23,840 nucleotides of DNA from Nitriliruptorales bacterium (GCA_030835875.1 JAURQY010000015.1:1-23840), one strand, 5' to 3'; positions 14,061 through 22,104 are shown, numbered from the stretch's first letter. Notes: generated by a model from the letters alone, not told the origin. Numbers and translations are program-made.

Positions 14061-15749
14061 ATGCCGATCGACGGTCCGAAGCACCGCAGCCGCGAGGTGA
14101 CCGACGGTCCCGAGCGCGCGCCAGCCCGCGCGATGCTGCGCGCGATCGGCATGACCGACGATGACTGGTCACGCTCGCAGGTCGGCGTGGCGTCGTCGTG
14201 GAACGAGGTCACGCCGTGCAACATGCCGCTCGCACGGCTCGCGCAGGCCGCGAAGGAGGGTGTGCGGGCCGCCGGCGGCTTCCCCCTCGAGTTCACCACG
14301 ATCGCGGTGTCCGACGGCATCTCGATGGGGCACGAGGGGATGCGGGCCTCGCTCGTGAGCCGCGAGGTCATCGCCGACTCGGTCGAGACCGTCATGCACG
14401 CCGAGCGTCTCGACGGGATGGTGACACTCGCCGGATGCGACAAGTCGCTGCCCGGCATGGTCATGGCGGCCGTGCGACTCGACGTCCCGAACGTGTTCCT
14501 CTACGCGGGCTCCATCCTGCCCGGGCGGGTCGACGACCAGGACGTGACCATCCAGGACGTCTTCGAGGCGGTCGGTGCGCACGCCCGCGGCCAGATCGAC
14601 GACGACCGGCTGGCACGCCTCGAACGTGCGGCCTGTCCGAGCGAGGGCTCGTGCGGGGGCATGTTCACCGCGAACACCCTCGCGTCGGCGATCGAGGCCC
14701 TCGGACTCGCACTCCTCGGCTCCGCGTCCCCGGCCGCACCGGACCCGCGCCGCGATGCGTTCGCTCGCCAGAGCGGCGAGGCCGTGGTCGGGCTCCTCCA
14801 GCGCGGCATCAGCGCGCGCGACATCGTGACGCGCGAGGCGCTCGAGAACGCGATCAGCGTGGTGAGCGCCGTCGGGGGGTCGACGAACGCCGTCCTGCAT
14901 CTGCTCGCGATCGCCGCCGAGGCCCGTGTGCCGCTGACCATCGAGGACTTCGACCGCATCGCGCGGCGCGTGCCCCACATCGCCGACACGAAGCCCGGTG
15001 GCCGCTACGTCATGAACGACCTCGACCGCATCGGTGGTGTCCCGGTCGTGCTGCGCGAGCTCCTCGAGGCAGGGCTGCTCCACGGCGACGCGCTCACGGT
15101 CACCGGCCGCACGATGGCTGAGGAGCTCATCGCGCTCGACCCTCCAGCACCCGACGGGAAGGTCGTCCACCCGGTGTCGGACCCGATCCACGTCGACGGT
15201 GGCCTCGCGATCCTCAAGGGCACGCTCGCACCCGACGGGGCCGTCGTGAAGGTCGCCGGCATCCCCGACCAGCACCTGGTCTTCGAGGGGCCGGCTCGCG
15301 TGTTCGACGGTGAGAACGGCGCGATGGAGGCCGTGCTGACCGGCGGCATCGAGAAGGGCGACGTCATCGTCATCCGCTACGAGGGTCCGAAGGGGGGCCC
15401 GGGCATGCGCGAGATGCTCGCCGTCACCTCGGCCATCAAGGGCGCGGGGCTCGGTGCCGACGTCGCGCTGCTGACCGACGGACGTTTCTCCGGGGCGACG
15501 CACGGATTCTCCATCGGTCACGTCGCACCCGAGGCCACCGATGGCGGGCCGATCGGGCTCGTCGAGGACGGTGACCGCATCCGTATCGACGTCCCGGCGC
15601 GCACGATGGACCTGCTCGTCGACGAGGCCGTGCTCGCCGAGCGCCGCACCCGGTGGCGTGCTCCCGAGCCGCGCTACACGTCGGGCGTCCTGTGGAAGTA
15701 CGCACGCACCGTCGGCTCCGCGGCCACGGGTGCGACGACGGCGGTCTGA
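14061..15749 (+). CDS. ilvD: Dihydroxy-acid dehydratase
   Basis: A 562-aa enzyme of valine, isoleucine and pantothenate synthesis that dehydrates 2,3-dihydroxy acids to 2-oxo acids. The family length and signatures are complete. C53 (TPCNMP), C126 (AGCDKS) and C198 (GSCGGMFTANT) are placed to bind a 2Fe-2S cluster of the actinobacterial type. D84 (SDGISMG) and K128 are Mg2+ ligand positions, the lysine being carbamylated in known structures. The serine of GRFSGATHG is the expected base. The start is the ATG at 14061, with GAGG eight bases upstream. No other ilv genes are in the window. A short gene of unknown function starts one base after the stop, so the two are probably cotranscribed. Related sugar-acid dehydratases share the fold, but overall motif fit supports IlvD. 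Confidence 0.94.
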   Translation: MPIDGPKHRSREVTDGPERAPARAMLRAIGMTDDDWSRSQVGVASSWNEVTPCNMPLARLAQAAKEGVRAAGGFPLEFTTIAVSDGISMGHEGMRASLVSREVIADSVETVMHAERLDGMVTLAGCDKSLPGMVMAAVRLDVPNVFLYAGSILPGRVDDQDVTIQDVFEAVGAHARGQIDDDRLARLERAACPSEGSCGGMFTANTLASAIEALGLALLGSASPAAPDPRRDAFARQSGEAVVGLLQRGISARDIVTREALENAISVVSAVGGSTNAVLHLLAIAAEARVPLTIEDFDRIARRVPHIADTKPGGRYVMNDLDRIGGVPVVLRELLEAGLLHGDALTVTGRTMAEELIALDPPAPDGKVVHPVSDPIHVDGGLAILKGTLAPDGAVVKVAGIPDQHLVFEGPARVFDGENGAMEAVLTGGIEKGDVIVIRYEGPKGGPGMREMLAVTSAIKGAGLGADVALLTDGRFSGATHGFSIGHVAPEATDGGPIGLVEDGDRIRIDVPARTMDLLVDEAVLAERRTRWRAPEPRYTSGVLWKYARTVGSAATGATTAV

Positions 15750-15750
15750 G

Positions 15751-16269
15751 GTGCAGTTCGAGGAGCTCCGCTTCATCACGCAGAAGGCAGCGGTCGACGT
15801 GGCGTCGAAGCATGAGCGTCCGCTCCCCCCGACCGTCGTGCTCCCCGGCCCGGCGCGCACGCTGCTCCTGACGCTGCCGGAGCTCCCCGATGACGATGAG
15901 CTGCGGCACGCCGTCATCGCGCAGCTCGCCGCGGAGCATCTGACGGCCGACGGCGTGCCGTGCTGGGGCTTCGTCGCGGAGGCGGACGTCGCCGGGCATG
16001 ACGGGGTGATCGCCGCGTTCGGCGCACGGCGCCACGCGCCGCACGTCTCCGCGGCGCTGTTCGCAGCCGATGGTGCGCTCGACGAGTTCGTCCCGGCCGA
16101 GGAGCTCGACCCGACGGCGCTCCCGTTCCTGCATCCGCTCCAGCACGCGGTCGACGCGCTGCCGGGGGCGCAGGACGTGTTCGACCGGTACGACCCGAAG
16201 CGTGCAGGGCCGGAGGTCGCGCCCGATCAGACCGGTGGCGCGCTCGGGCTCCCGATGTTCCCCGGCTGA
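15751..16269 (+). CDS. Conserved-looking protein of unknown function downstream of ilvD
   Basis: A 172-aa soluble, acidic protein with no signal peptide or membrane helix. I do not recognise a family. The N-terminal half (QFEELRFITQKAAVDVASKH, then a VVLPGPARTLLLTLPELPDD segment) looks well folded. The C-terminus is Gly/Pro-rich and ends in PMFPG. It has one cysteine (in VPCWGF) and no catalytic motif that I can name. Codon use in frame is strongly G/C at the third position, like its neighbours, so it is likely real. The GTG start lies one base after the ilvD TGA, and no good Shine-Dalgarno site is seen, so reinitiation after ilvD is likely. Its 3' end overlaps the convergent tetR gene by 43 bp. 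The function is unknown. Confidence 0.72.
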   Translation: MQFEELRFITQKAAVDVASKHERPLPPTVVLPGPARTLLLTLPELPDDDELRHAVIAQLAAEHLTADGVPCWGFVAEADVAGHDGVIAAFGARRHAPHVSAALFAADGALDEFVPAEELDPTALPFLHPLQHAVDALPGAQDVFDRYDPKRAGPEVAPDQTGGALGLPMFPG

Positions 16270-16817
16270 CCGCCTCGACCCACGAGCCGGTCGGCGTGCG
16301 CACGCATGTCGAACCCGGGGTCGATGAGTGCGGTCAGGCCGAGCCCGGTGAGCGCCGCCATGATCGTCTCCGCACGCTCCCGAGCCGCATCCGGAGTGAG
16401 CGACGGATCGTCGCGTCGGCAGGCCGCGCTGAACCGCTGGACGCGGCGGCGGTGGCTGCGGAGGACGCGTGCAGCGATCGCCTCGTCGGTCAGGCCGAGC
16501 CCCGCGAGCTGGAGGTAGATCCGCGCGATCGTCGACGAGCCCGTCATGAAGGTCACGAACGCATCGATGAGGTCCTCGAGCGTGTCGCCCTCTGAACTGC
16601 CCGGGTGCGGGTCGACGGCGTCGAGGGCCTGGCGGACGACCTCGAAGACGACCGCCTCCTTCGAGTCGAACAGGTTGTAGAAGCTGCCGACGCCGACGTC
16701 AGCCATCGTCGTGATGCGCTTGAGGGTGATGCCCTCGATCCCGTCCTCCGCGAGCAGCGTCCTGGTCGCATCGAGGATGCGCTCGCGCGTCTCAAGGCCG
16801 ACGCGGTAGTTCGCCAC
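16227..16817 (-). CDS. TetR family transcriptional regulator
   Basis: A 196-aa DNA-binding repressor. The N-terminal helix-turn-helix region is typical: RERILDATRTLLAEDG, then ITLKRITTMADVGVGSFYNLFDSKEAV at about residues 29-55, with the classic TetR GSFYNLF recognition-helix pattern. The rest is a helical ligand-binding and dimer domain. The GTG at 16817 is chosen because GGAGG lies six bases upstream; a GTG at 16847 has no such site. The gene is divergent from the acyl-CoA dehydrogenase gene. A strong inverted repeat in the gap (16966-16983) is the likely operator, so it probably represses the dehydrogenase gene and itself, relieved by an acyl-CoA or related ligand. The target and ligand are inferred. 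The 3' end overlaps the convergent unknown gene. Confidence 0.92.
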   Translation of the reverse strand: MANYRVGLETRERILDATRTLLAEDGIEGITLKRITTMADVGVGSFYNLFDSKEAVVFEVVRQALDAVDPHPGSSEGDTLEDLIDAFVTFMTGSSTIARIYLQLAGLGLTDEAIAARVLRSHRRRVQRFSAACRRDDPSLTPDAARERAETIMAALTGLGLTALIDPGFDMRAHADRLVGRGGQPGNIGSPSAPPV

Positions 16818-16955
16818 AGGTCGCCTCCACACGCTCCACCGGCGCACCCCGGAGCGGCCGCCGCCGGCGTCGGGAGGCTAGTCCTCGCGATCCGCCACGC
16901 CGGCAGGGGTGGTCCCACGGCGATGCAGGACCTTCCGCAGTGGCGCTCCGCTCGC

Positions 16956-16961
16956 TACCAT
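16956..16961 (+). promoter_or_regulatory. Possible -10 box of the acyl-CoA dehydrogenase gene
   Basis: TACCAT fits TANNNT, and a weak TTCCGC lies 17 bp upstream at 16933-16938. The predicted start of transcription falls at the edge of the inverted repeat at 16966-16983, as expected for repression by a bound TetR dimer. Confidence 0.3.
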
Positions 16962-16965
16962 CAAC

Positions 16966-16983
16966 TTTGAACGGACGTTCCAA
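16966..16983. promoter_or_regulatory. Candidate TetR operator
   Basis: TTTGAACGGACGTTCCAA contains the perfect palindrome GAACG-GA-CGTTC (16969-16980). The outer TT/AA bases also match, with one mismatched pair. Its size and symmetry fit TetR-family operators, and it lies in the tetR/dehydrogenase gap. It stands out as an AT-richer patch in very GC-rich DNA. Confidence 0.6.
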
Positions 16984-17050
16984 TTCCGCGTCCGGGTCCA
17001 CCGTCGGGAGACGCGGTCGCACCGACCGCCAGGGTCCAGGGAGCAGCCTG

Positions 17051-18946
17051 ATGAGCCACTACCGCACCAACCTGCGCGACATCGAGTTCAACCTGTTCGA
17101 GGTGCTCGGCGCCGAGGAGTACTACGGCAGTGGACCGTTCGCATCCATGGACAGCGATCAGGCCAGGATGCTCATGAGCGAGTTCGAGCGCTTCACGCGA
17201 GAGTCATCCTGGGCGGAGTCGTTCGTACCCGCCGACCGTGAGCCGCTGCTCCTCTCCCCCGAGGGTGACGTGACCCTCCCCGCCTCGCTCGAGCAGGCGC
17301 TGCGCGACTACTACGAGGCCGGCTGGCACCTCCTTCCGTTGCCGGAGTCGCTGGGCGGGTTCGGTGCGCCTCCGACGCTGCGCTGGATCGCCGCCGAGCT
17401 CGGCGCCGGCGGGAACGCGACGGCGTCGCTCTGGCCCATCGGTCCGCTCATGGCCGGCATCATCGACAAGGTGGGCACGGACGGTCAGCGCGAGCGATTC
17501 GCGATCCCGATGGTCGAGCAGCACTGGGGCGGCACGATGGTGCTGACCGAGCCCGACGCCGGGTCCGACGTCGGCGCTGGCACCACGCGCGCCGTCAGGG
17601 TCGCGGACAGCGGGGCGGACGACCTCGGCAGCATCTACCACCTCGAGGGCATCAAGCGGTTCATCACGTCGGCGGACGCGACGCCACTGCACGCGAACAC
17701 CGTGCACCTCGCCCTCGCACGTCCGGAGGGAGCGGGCCCCGGCACGAAGGGGCTCTCCCTCTTCATCGTCCCGAAGTACCTGGTGAACGAGGACGGCTCG
17801 CTCGGTGCGCGCAACGGCGTTCGCGTCTCGAACCTCGAGCACAAGATGGGCATCAAGGGGTCGGCGACCTGCGAGCTCTCCCTCGGCCAGGACGGGACGC
17901 CATGCGTCGGCTACCTCGTGGGCGACGTGCACGACGGCATCCGGCAGATGTTCCTCGTCATCGAGTACGCCCGCATGATGGTCGGTACGAAGGCGATGTC
18001 GACCCTCTCCACCGGCTACCTCAACGCGCTCGACTACGCGAAGATCCGCCAGCAGGGCGCGGACCTCACGCGTTCGGCCGACAAGTCCGCACCGCGCGTC
18101 CCGATCGTCCAGCACGCGGACGTGCGTCGCGGTCTCATGGAGCAGAAGGCGCACGCGGAGGGCATGCGCGCGCTCGTGATGTTCACCGGCTGGGTGCAGG
18201 ACCAGGCGGTGCTCGCCGGTGAGGGGACCGAGGAGCACGCGACGTGGTTGAAGCGAGAGGACCTGCTCCTCCCGCTCGTCAAGGGATACTGCTCGGAGAA
18301 GGCGTACGAGCTGCTCGGTTCGATGACGCTGCAGACGTTCGGTGGCTCGGGCTACACGCAGGACTACCCGATCGAGCAGTACGTCCGAGACGCGAAGATC
18401 GACACCCTCTACGAGGGGACGACCGCCATCCAGGCGCTCGACCTGCTCTTCCGCAAGATCGTGAAGGACCAGGGTCAGACGCTGATGTGGCTCGCCGAGC
18501 ACGTCCAGGAGACCGTGAAGGCCGGCTCGGGTGATGACCCGTTCGAGCGCGAGCGCACGCTGCTCGGGCAGGGACTCGAGGACGCGCAGGCACACCTCGG
18601 GGTCCTGCTCACCCACGCCATGGCATCGATGGACGAGACGAAGCGGGAGCAGATCCACCTCGCCGGTCTGCAGTCGACCGCGTTCCTCTACTCGCTGGCC
18701 GAGGTCGCGGTCGCATGGCTCCTCGTGCGTCATGCGGAGATCGCCCAGGCGCGTCTCGATGCGCTCGAGGCCGGCGAGGTGCCGGCGGCGGGGCGTTCAC
18801 GGGACGACGAGGTCGCCTTCTACACGGGCAAGGTCGCGGCGGCGCGCTGGTTCACCCGCAACGCACTCGCGAAGGTGACGATGCGCCGTCAGGTGGCCGA
18901 GCAGGAGGATGGCGCGCTGATGGGGATCCCCGTCGAGGCGTTCTGA
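17051..18946 (+). CDS. Acyl-CoA dehydrogenase, DmdC/FadE5 type
   Basis: A 631-aa flavoenzyme that introduces the alpha-beta double bond into acyl-CoA. At about 600 residues it belongs to the long acyl-CoA dehydrogenase branch, which has an extra N-terminal segment (SHYRTNLRDIEFNLFE, a known short N-terminal domain) and a C-terminal extension (about 475-631). Visible motifs are TEPDAGSDVGA (167-177, FAD/substrate contact), the middle beta domain, LGSMTLQTFGGSGYTQDYP and the catalytic base E455 in YEGTTAIQ. The ATG at 17051 has AGGGAG eight bases upstream. The divergent tetR and the operator-like repeat suggest substrate-induced expression. The convergent racemase gene downstream points to branched-chain or sterol-derived acyl-CoA breakdown. 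Related enzymes act on broad chain lengths or on dimethylsulfoniopropionate products, so the substrate stays open. Confidence 0.93.
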   Translation: MSHYRTNLRDIEFNLFEVLGAEEYYGSGPFASMDSDQARMLMSEFERFTRESSWAESFVPADREPLLLSPEGDVTLPASLEQALRDYYEAGWHLLPLPESLGGFGAPPTLRWIAAELGAGGNATASLWPIGPLMAGIIDKVGTDGQRERFAIPMVEQHWGGTMVLTEPDAGSDVGAGTTRAVRVADSGADDLGSIYHLEGIKRFITSADATPLHANTVHLALARPEGAGPGTKGLSLFIVPKYLVNEDGSLGARNGVRVSNLEHKMGIKGSATCELSLGQDGTPCVGYLVGDVHDGIRQMFLVIEYARMMVGTKAMSTLSTGYLNALDYAKIRQQGADLTRSADKSAPRVPIVQHADVRRGLMEQKAHAEGMRALVMFTGWVQDQAVLAGEGTEEHATWLKREDLLLPLVKGYCSEKAYELLGSMTLQTFGGSGYTQDYPIEQYVRDAKIDTLYEGTTAIQALDLLFRKIVKDQGQTLMWLAEHVQETVKAGSGDDPFERERTLLGQGLEDAQAHLGVLLTHAMASMDETKREQIHLAGLQSTAFLYSLAEVAVAWLLVRHAEIAQARLDALEAGEVPAAGRSRDDEVAFYTGKVAAARWFTRNALAKVTMRRQVAEQEDGALMGIPVEAF

Positions 18947-18948
18947 CC

Positions 18949-18974
18949 GAGCGGACGGGCCTGCTCACCCGCTC
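18949..18974. terminator. Weak hairpin between convergent genes
   Basis: GAGCGG (18949-18954) can pair with CCGCTC (18969-18974) across a 14-nt loop. It spans the short gap between the dehydrogenase and racemase stops. Lacking a U-run and having a long loop, it is only a tentative bidirectional terminator. Confidence 0.2.
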
Positions 18975-20176
18975 ATGCGGGCGGCCCCGATGACGCCGCT
19001 GACCGTCAGCGCCTCGATGGCAGCGTCGTCGAGGCCCGCCTCGCGCAGCACCTCGTGCGTGTGCGCGCCCGGGAGCGGTGCGCCGCGGGCGACGGATCCG
19101 GGCGTCCGCGAGAAGCGCGGCGCGGGCGCGGGCATCGGCCTGCCCTGCGCAGCCGCCGGGCCCGGGCCGTCGAGCCGCACGGCGAAGGCGTCGCGCGCGA
19201 CGTGATGCGGATGCTCGGCGACCTCGCCGAGAGCGAGCACCGGGGTGACGCAGGCGTCCGTGCCCGCGAACCGCTCCGCCCATGTGTCGCGCGGCTCAGC
19301 CGCGAAGCGTTCGGCGATGGCCGCCCGCAGCTCGGGCCAGCGCGCGACGTCATGCTGGAGCGCGGCGAGCGTTGGGTCGAACCCGAGACCTTCGAGCAGC
19401 GCAGCGAAGAACGGCGGTTCGATGGCACCCACAGCGACGAACCGACCGTCGGCGCACGTGTACGTCGCGTAGAACGGTGCGCCACCGTCGAGCAGGTTCC
19501 CACCCCGAATGTCGCGCCAGGCGCCGAGCGCCTCGAGGCCACGGACGAACGTGGTGAGCGATGCGGCACCGTCGACCATCGCGACGTCGAGCACCTGGCC
19601 GATCCCGGAACGCTCGCGCTCGACGAGTGCAGCGAGCACACCCACGGCGAGGAGCATGCCGCCGCCCCCGAGGTCGGCGAGGTAGTTCGCGACCGGCGGC
19701 GGCGGCAGGTCGGCGGGACCGACCGTGTGCAGCGCTCCGGAGAGGGCCGCGTAGTTGAGGTCATGCCCTGCGCGCGGAGCGAGCGGACCGTCCTGTCCCC
19801 AGCCGGTCATGCGGGCGTAGACGATCCGCGGGTTGACCGACCGCACCGTGTCCGGACCGAGACCGAGCCGTTCCATCGCACCCGGACGGAACCCCTCGAC
19901 GAGGACGTCGGCCTGCGACAGCACGCGGAGCACCGTGGCCGCCGCATCCGGATGCTTGAGGTCGACACCGAGGGAGCGCCGGCCGCGCCATACGGCCACG
20001 TGCGCGAGCACGTTCGGGTCCTCGGCGGCGTTCGGGCGATCGATGCGGATGACGTCCGCCCCGAGATCGGCGAGCAGCATGACGCCGTACGGAGCCGCAC
20101 CGAGTCCGGCGAACTCGACGACGCGGACACCGGCGAGCGGTCCTGCGCCGCTCGGCGCACCCTCCGCACCGATCAT
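18965..20176 (-). CDS. Alpha-methylacyl-CoA racemase (CaiB/BaiF CoA-transferase family III)
   Basis: A 403-aa cytosolic enzyme that interconverts the R and S forms of 2-methylacyl-CoA esters, needed before beta-oxidation of branched-chain fatty acids or sterol side chains. The racemase catalytic residues align with Mycobacterium tuberculosis MCR at a constant offset of 12. H138 (GHDLNY) matches H126, D168 (ADLGGGG) matches D156, and E253 (GAIEPPFF) matches E241. The GxEPxF motif separates racemases from formyl- or succinyl-CoA transferases of this family. The start is the ATG at 20176, with GGGAGG six bases upstream; the open frame further upstream to 21568 is antisense to the protease and is not coding. 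The gene faces the acyl-CoA dehydrogenase gene and probably shares its pathway. Confidence 0.93.
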   Translation of the reverse strand: MIGAEGAPSGAGPLAGVRVVEFAGLGAAPYGVMLLADLGADVIRIDRPNAAEDPNVLAHVAVWRGRRSLGVDLKHPDAAATVLRVLSQADVLVEGFRPGAMERLGLGPDTVRSVNPRIVYARMTGWGQDGPLAPRAGHDLNYAALSGALHTVGPADLPPPPVANYLADLGGGGMLLAVGVLAALVERERSGIGQVLDVAMVDGAASLTTFVRGLEALGAWRDIRGGNLLDGGAPFYATYTCADGRFVAVGAIEPPFFAALLEGLGFDPTLAALQHDVARWPELRAAIAERFAAEPRDTWAERFAGTDACVTPVLALGEVAEHPHHVARDAFAVRLDGPGPAAAQGRPMPAPAPRFSRTPGSVARGAPLPGAHTHEVLREAGLDDAAIEALTVSGVIGAARMSG

Positions 20177-20213
20177 CGCCGTCCTCCCTGCCGCCGTCCG
20201 GTGACGTCGCCAT

Positions 20214-20228
20214 GGGGATAGCGTCCCC
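20214..20228 (+). promoter_or_regulatory. Small hairpin covering the ribosome site of the metalloprotease gene
   Basis: GGGGA (20214-20218) pairs with TCCCC (20224-20228) around TAGCG, ending two bases before the GTG start. The only purine-rich candidate ribosome site (GGGGA) is within the stem, so it may reduce initiation. It is short and could be chance. Confidence 0.25.
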
Positions 20229-20230
20229 GC

Positions 20231-21028
20231 GTGGACCCTACGCGACCGCGCCCCGGCATCCCGCTGCTCGCCGGCGTCGGCCTCCTGGTCGCCACCGTCG
20301 GGATCATCGTGCTCGCCTCGGCGAGCACCCCCGATGACGGAGGGGCGGCCACGACGTCCGTCACCGCCGGTCTCGGGGAGGCGCTCCCTCGGGGCTACGA
20401 GGTGTGGGCTCATGACGAGGCTGGAGACCCCCTCCGGTGGGACGCCTGTGCGCCCGTCCCTTTCGTCGTGAACACGGACGGCGCCCCGGACGGCGCGGTC
20501 GAGGACCTCCGAGCGGCGCTCGCACTGCTCGCGGACGCGAGTGGGCTCGAGCTGATCCTCGCAGGGACGACCGACGAGCGGCCGATGCGCGAGCGGCCGC
20601 TGGTCGAGCGCGCCGGGACGACATGGCGCTGGCGTCCGGTGCTCGTGGCCTGGGCCGGACCCGACGAGGGCGACCTCCCCCTGACGCCGCTCGACCGAGG
20701 GATCGCGCTGCCCGTCGCCGTCCGTGACGGTGACCGCGAGGCGTTCGTGACCGGTCAGGTCGTCATCAACGTGCGTCGCACCGACCTGCGCGCCGGATTC
20801 GACGATCGCTCGGACTCGCTCGGTGCACTGCTCGTGCACGAGGTCGCGCACGTGCTCGGACTCGACCACGTCGACGATCCCGGCGAGCTCATGTGGGTCG
20901 ACCCAGGGTCCGGGCCGGTCGTCCTCGGACCCGGCGACCGGGCCGGGCTGCGCACGGTCGGCGCCGATGCCGGATGTCGCGGCGCGCCCGATCCGACGGT
21001 CGGACGCGGACTCGATGTCACCCGCTGA
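20231..21028 (+). CDS. Membrane-anchored or secreted zinc metalloprotease, matrixin-like
   Basis: A 265-aa protein with one N-terminal hydrophobic segment (about 10-30) that could be a signal anchor. The metzincin signature H203-E204-x2-H207-x2-G-x2-H213 (HEVAHVLGLDH) gives three zinc ligands and the catalytic Glu. A met-turn-like methionine follows at 221 (ELMW), as in M10 matrixins. Two cysteines, C73 and C249, could form a disulfide outside the cell. The predicted domain is about 60-250. There is no propeptide cysteine switch that I can see and no C-terminal binding domain, so it may be a minimal protease with an unknown substrate. The GTG at 20231 lies 54 bp from the divergent racemase start. 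The only purine-rich stretch upstream lies in a small hairpin, so initiation may be weak. Confidence 0.82.
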   Translation: MDPTRPRPGIPLLAGVGLLVATVGIIVLASASTPDDGGAATTSVTAGLGEALPRGYEVWAHDEAGDPLRWDACAPVPFVVNTDGAPDGAVEDLRAALALLADASGLELILAGTTDERPMRERPLVERAGTTWRWRPVLVAWAGPDEGDLPLTPLDRGIALPVAVRDGDREAFVTGQVVINVRRTDLRAGFDDRSDSLGALLVHEVAHVLGLDHVDDPGELMWVDPGSGPVVLGPGDRAGLRTVGADAGCRGAPDPTVGRGLDVTR

Positions 21029-21054
21029 ACGAGGACGGCACCGCGGGCGGCACC

Positions 21055-21813
21055 TCAGCCGAGCGCGGCCCCTGCGCCCGTGAGCCCACCGTCGACCGGG
21101 AGCACGACACCAGTGATCCAGGCGGCCGCGTCCGACAGCAGGAAGACCGCGGCGCGCGCGACGTCGTCCGGATCCCCGAGACGGCCGAGCGGATGCGCAC
21201 GGGCCGCGCCCTCCGGATCGGAGGCCCAGAGCGCCTCGCTCAGACGCGTGCGCACCACGGCGGCAGCGATCGCGTTGACCCGCACGCCGGGCGCGAGCTC
21301 GTGCGCGAGCTGGCGCGTGAGATGGTGGAGGGCCGCCTTCGACACGTTGTAGGCGCCGAGCAGCGGCCCCGGCGCCATCCCCCCGACCGAGCCGATCGAG
21401 AGCACCGACCCGCCGTGGTCGCGCATCCAGCCGTCCCAGGCAGCACGCGCCCACACGAGCGGCGCACGCTGGTTCACGTCCCACGTGGCATCGACCGCAT
21501 CCATGTCGACGTCCATCAGTGACCCGGCCGACGGGTTCGTCCCCGCGTTGTTCACGAGCACGTCGCACGAGCCGAACGTCCGCACGGCCGTCGCGACCGC
21601 CTCCGCGGCGTGGTCGGGGTCGCGCACGTTGCCCGCGACGGCGACGGCACGCGGGCCGAGCTCCGCCGCGAGCGCACCGATCGTCTCCGGTCGCCGGCCC
21701 GTCAGGACCACTCCGGACGCACCCGCATCCAGCATCGACCGCGCGATGGCCTCACCGATGCCCCTGCTCGCACCCGTGACGATGCCGGCCCGTCCGTCGA
21801 GTCGGACCTCCAC
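21055..21813 (-). CDS. Short-chain dehydrogenase/reductase (SDR), FabG-like
   Basis: A 252-aa classical SDR using NAD(P)H. The motifs are the Rossmann T13-G-A-S-R-G-I-G20, N88-N-A-G91, N114, S142, Y155 and K159 (YNVSK). The C-terminal GVVLPVDGG is typical of FabG-like enzymes. An Arg in the GASRGIG loop and RR at 40-41 favour NADP(H). The GTG start at 21813 directly follows the TAG stop of the pterin dehydratase gene. The nearest ribosome-like sequence (GAGG) is in the end of that gene, so the two are translationally linked. It converges with the metalloprotease gene, with 26 bp between stops. The substrate is unknown; an acyl-CoA-related alcohol or a pterin-linked reaction are both conceivable from context, neither shown. 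Confidence 0.92.
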   Translation of the reverse strand: MEVRLDGRAGIVTGASRGIGEAIARSMLDAGASGVVLTGRRPETIGALAAELGPRAVAVAGNVRDPDHAAEAVATAVRTFGSCDVLVNNAGTNPSAGSLMDVDMDAVDATWDVNQRAPLVWARAAWDGWMRDHGGSVLSIGSVGGMAPGPLLGAYNVSKAALHHLTRQLAHELAPGVRVNAIAAAVVRTRLSEALWASDPEGAARAHPLGRLGDPDDVARAAVFLLSDAAAWITGVVLPVDGGLTGAGAALG

Positions 21814-22104
21814 CTACGACGCCGCCTCGACGACACCGTCGATCGCACGGGCGAGCTCGACGTCGAGCTCGGTGATGCCGCCAGCATCGTGCGTGGTGAG
21901 CCGGATGCCGACGTTCCAGTAGACGTTGCTGAGCTCTGGATGATGATCCGCATCCTCGGCGACCACGGCGACGCGGTCGATGAACCGGATCGCGTCCATG
22001 AAGGACGGGAACCGCAGGTCCCGGCACAGCGCGTCGCCCTCACGGCGCCAACCGTCGAGGTCCTGCAGCGCGTGATCGATCTCGGCGGCGTCGAGGAGTC
22101 CCAT
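21814..22104 (-). CDS. Pterin-4a-carbinolamine dehydratase (PCD/DCoH family)
   Basis: A 96-aa protein that in the known family dehydrates 4a-hydroxytetrahydrobiopterin, recycling the cofactor of aromatic amino acid hydroxylases. The complete family motif is present: E50-x3-H54-H55-P56, Y62, H72 and D81, within AEDADHHPELSNVYWNVGIR. Length matches the family. The ATG at 22104 begins a sequence typical of the fold (LLDAAEIDHALQDLDGW); the frame upstream is not coding-like. No phenylalanine hydroxylase gene is nearby, so it may serve another hydroxylase, or a molybdopterin- or folate-linked role suggested for bacterial PCD proteins. It is followed without a gap by the SDR gene. Confidence 0.94.
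   Translation of the reverse strand: MGLLDAAEIDHALQDLDGWRREGDALCRDLRFPSFMDAIRFIDRVAVVAEDADHHPELSNVYWNVGIRLTTHDAGGITELDVELARAIDGVVEAAS

Noticed and set aside
14169..15917. A 582-codon minus-strand frame opposite ilvD
   Set aside because: Shadow of ilvD; no recognisable domain.
17204..18733. A 509-codon minus-strand frame opposite the acyl-CoA dehydrogenase
   Set aside because: Mirror frame of a firmly identified gene.
20177..21568. N-terminal extension of the racemase gene
   Set aside because: Antisense to the metalloprotease and SDR regions. The ATG at 20176 has a good ribosome site and gives the exact MCR residue spacing.
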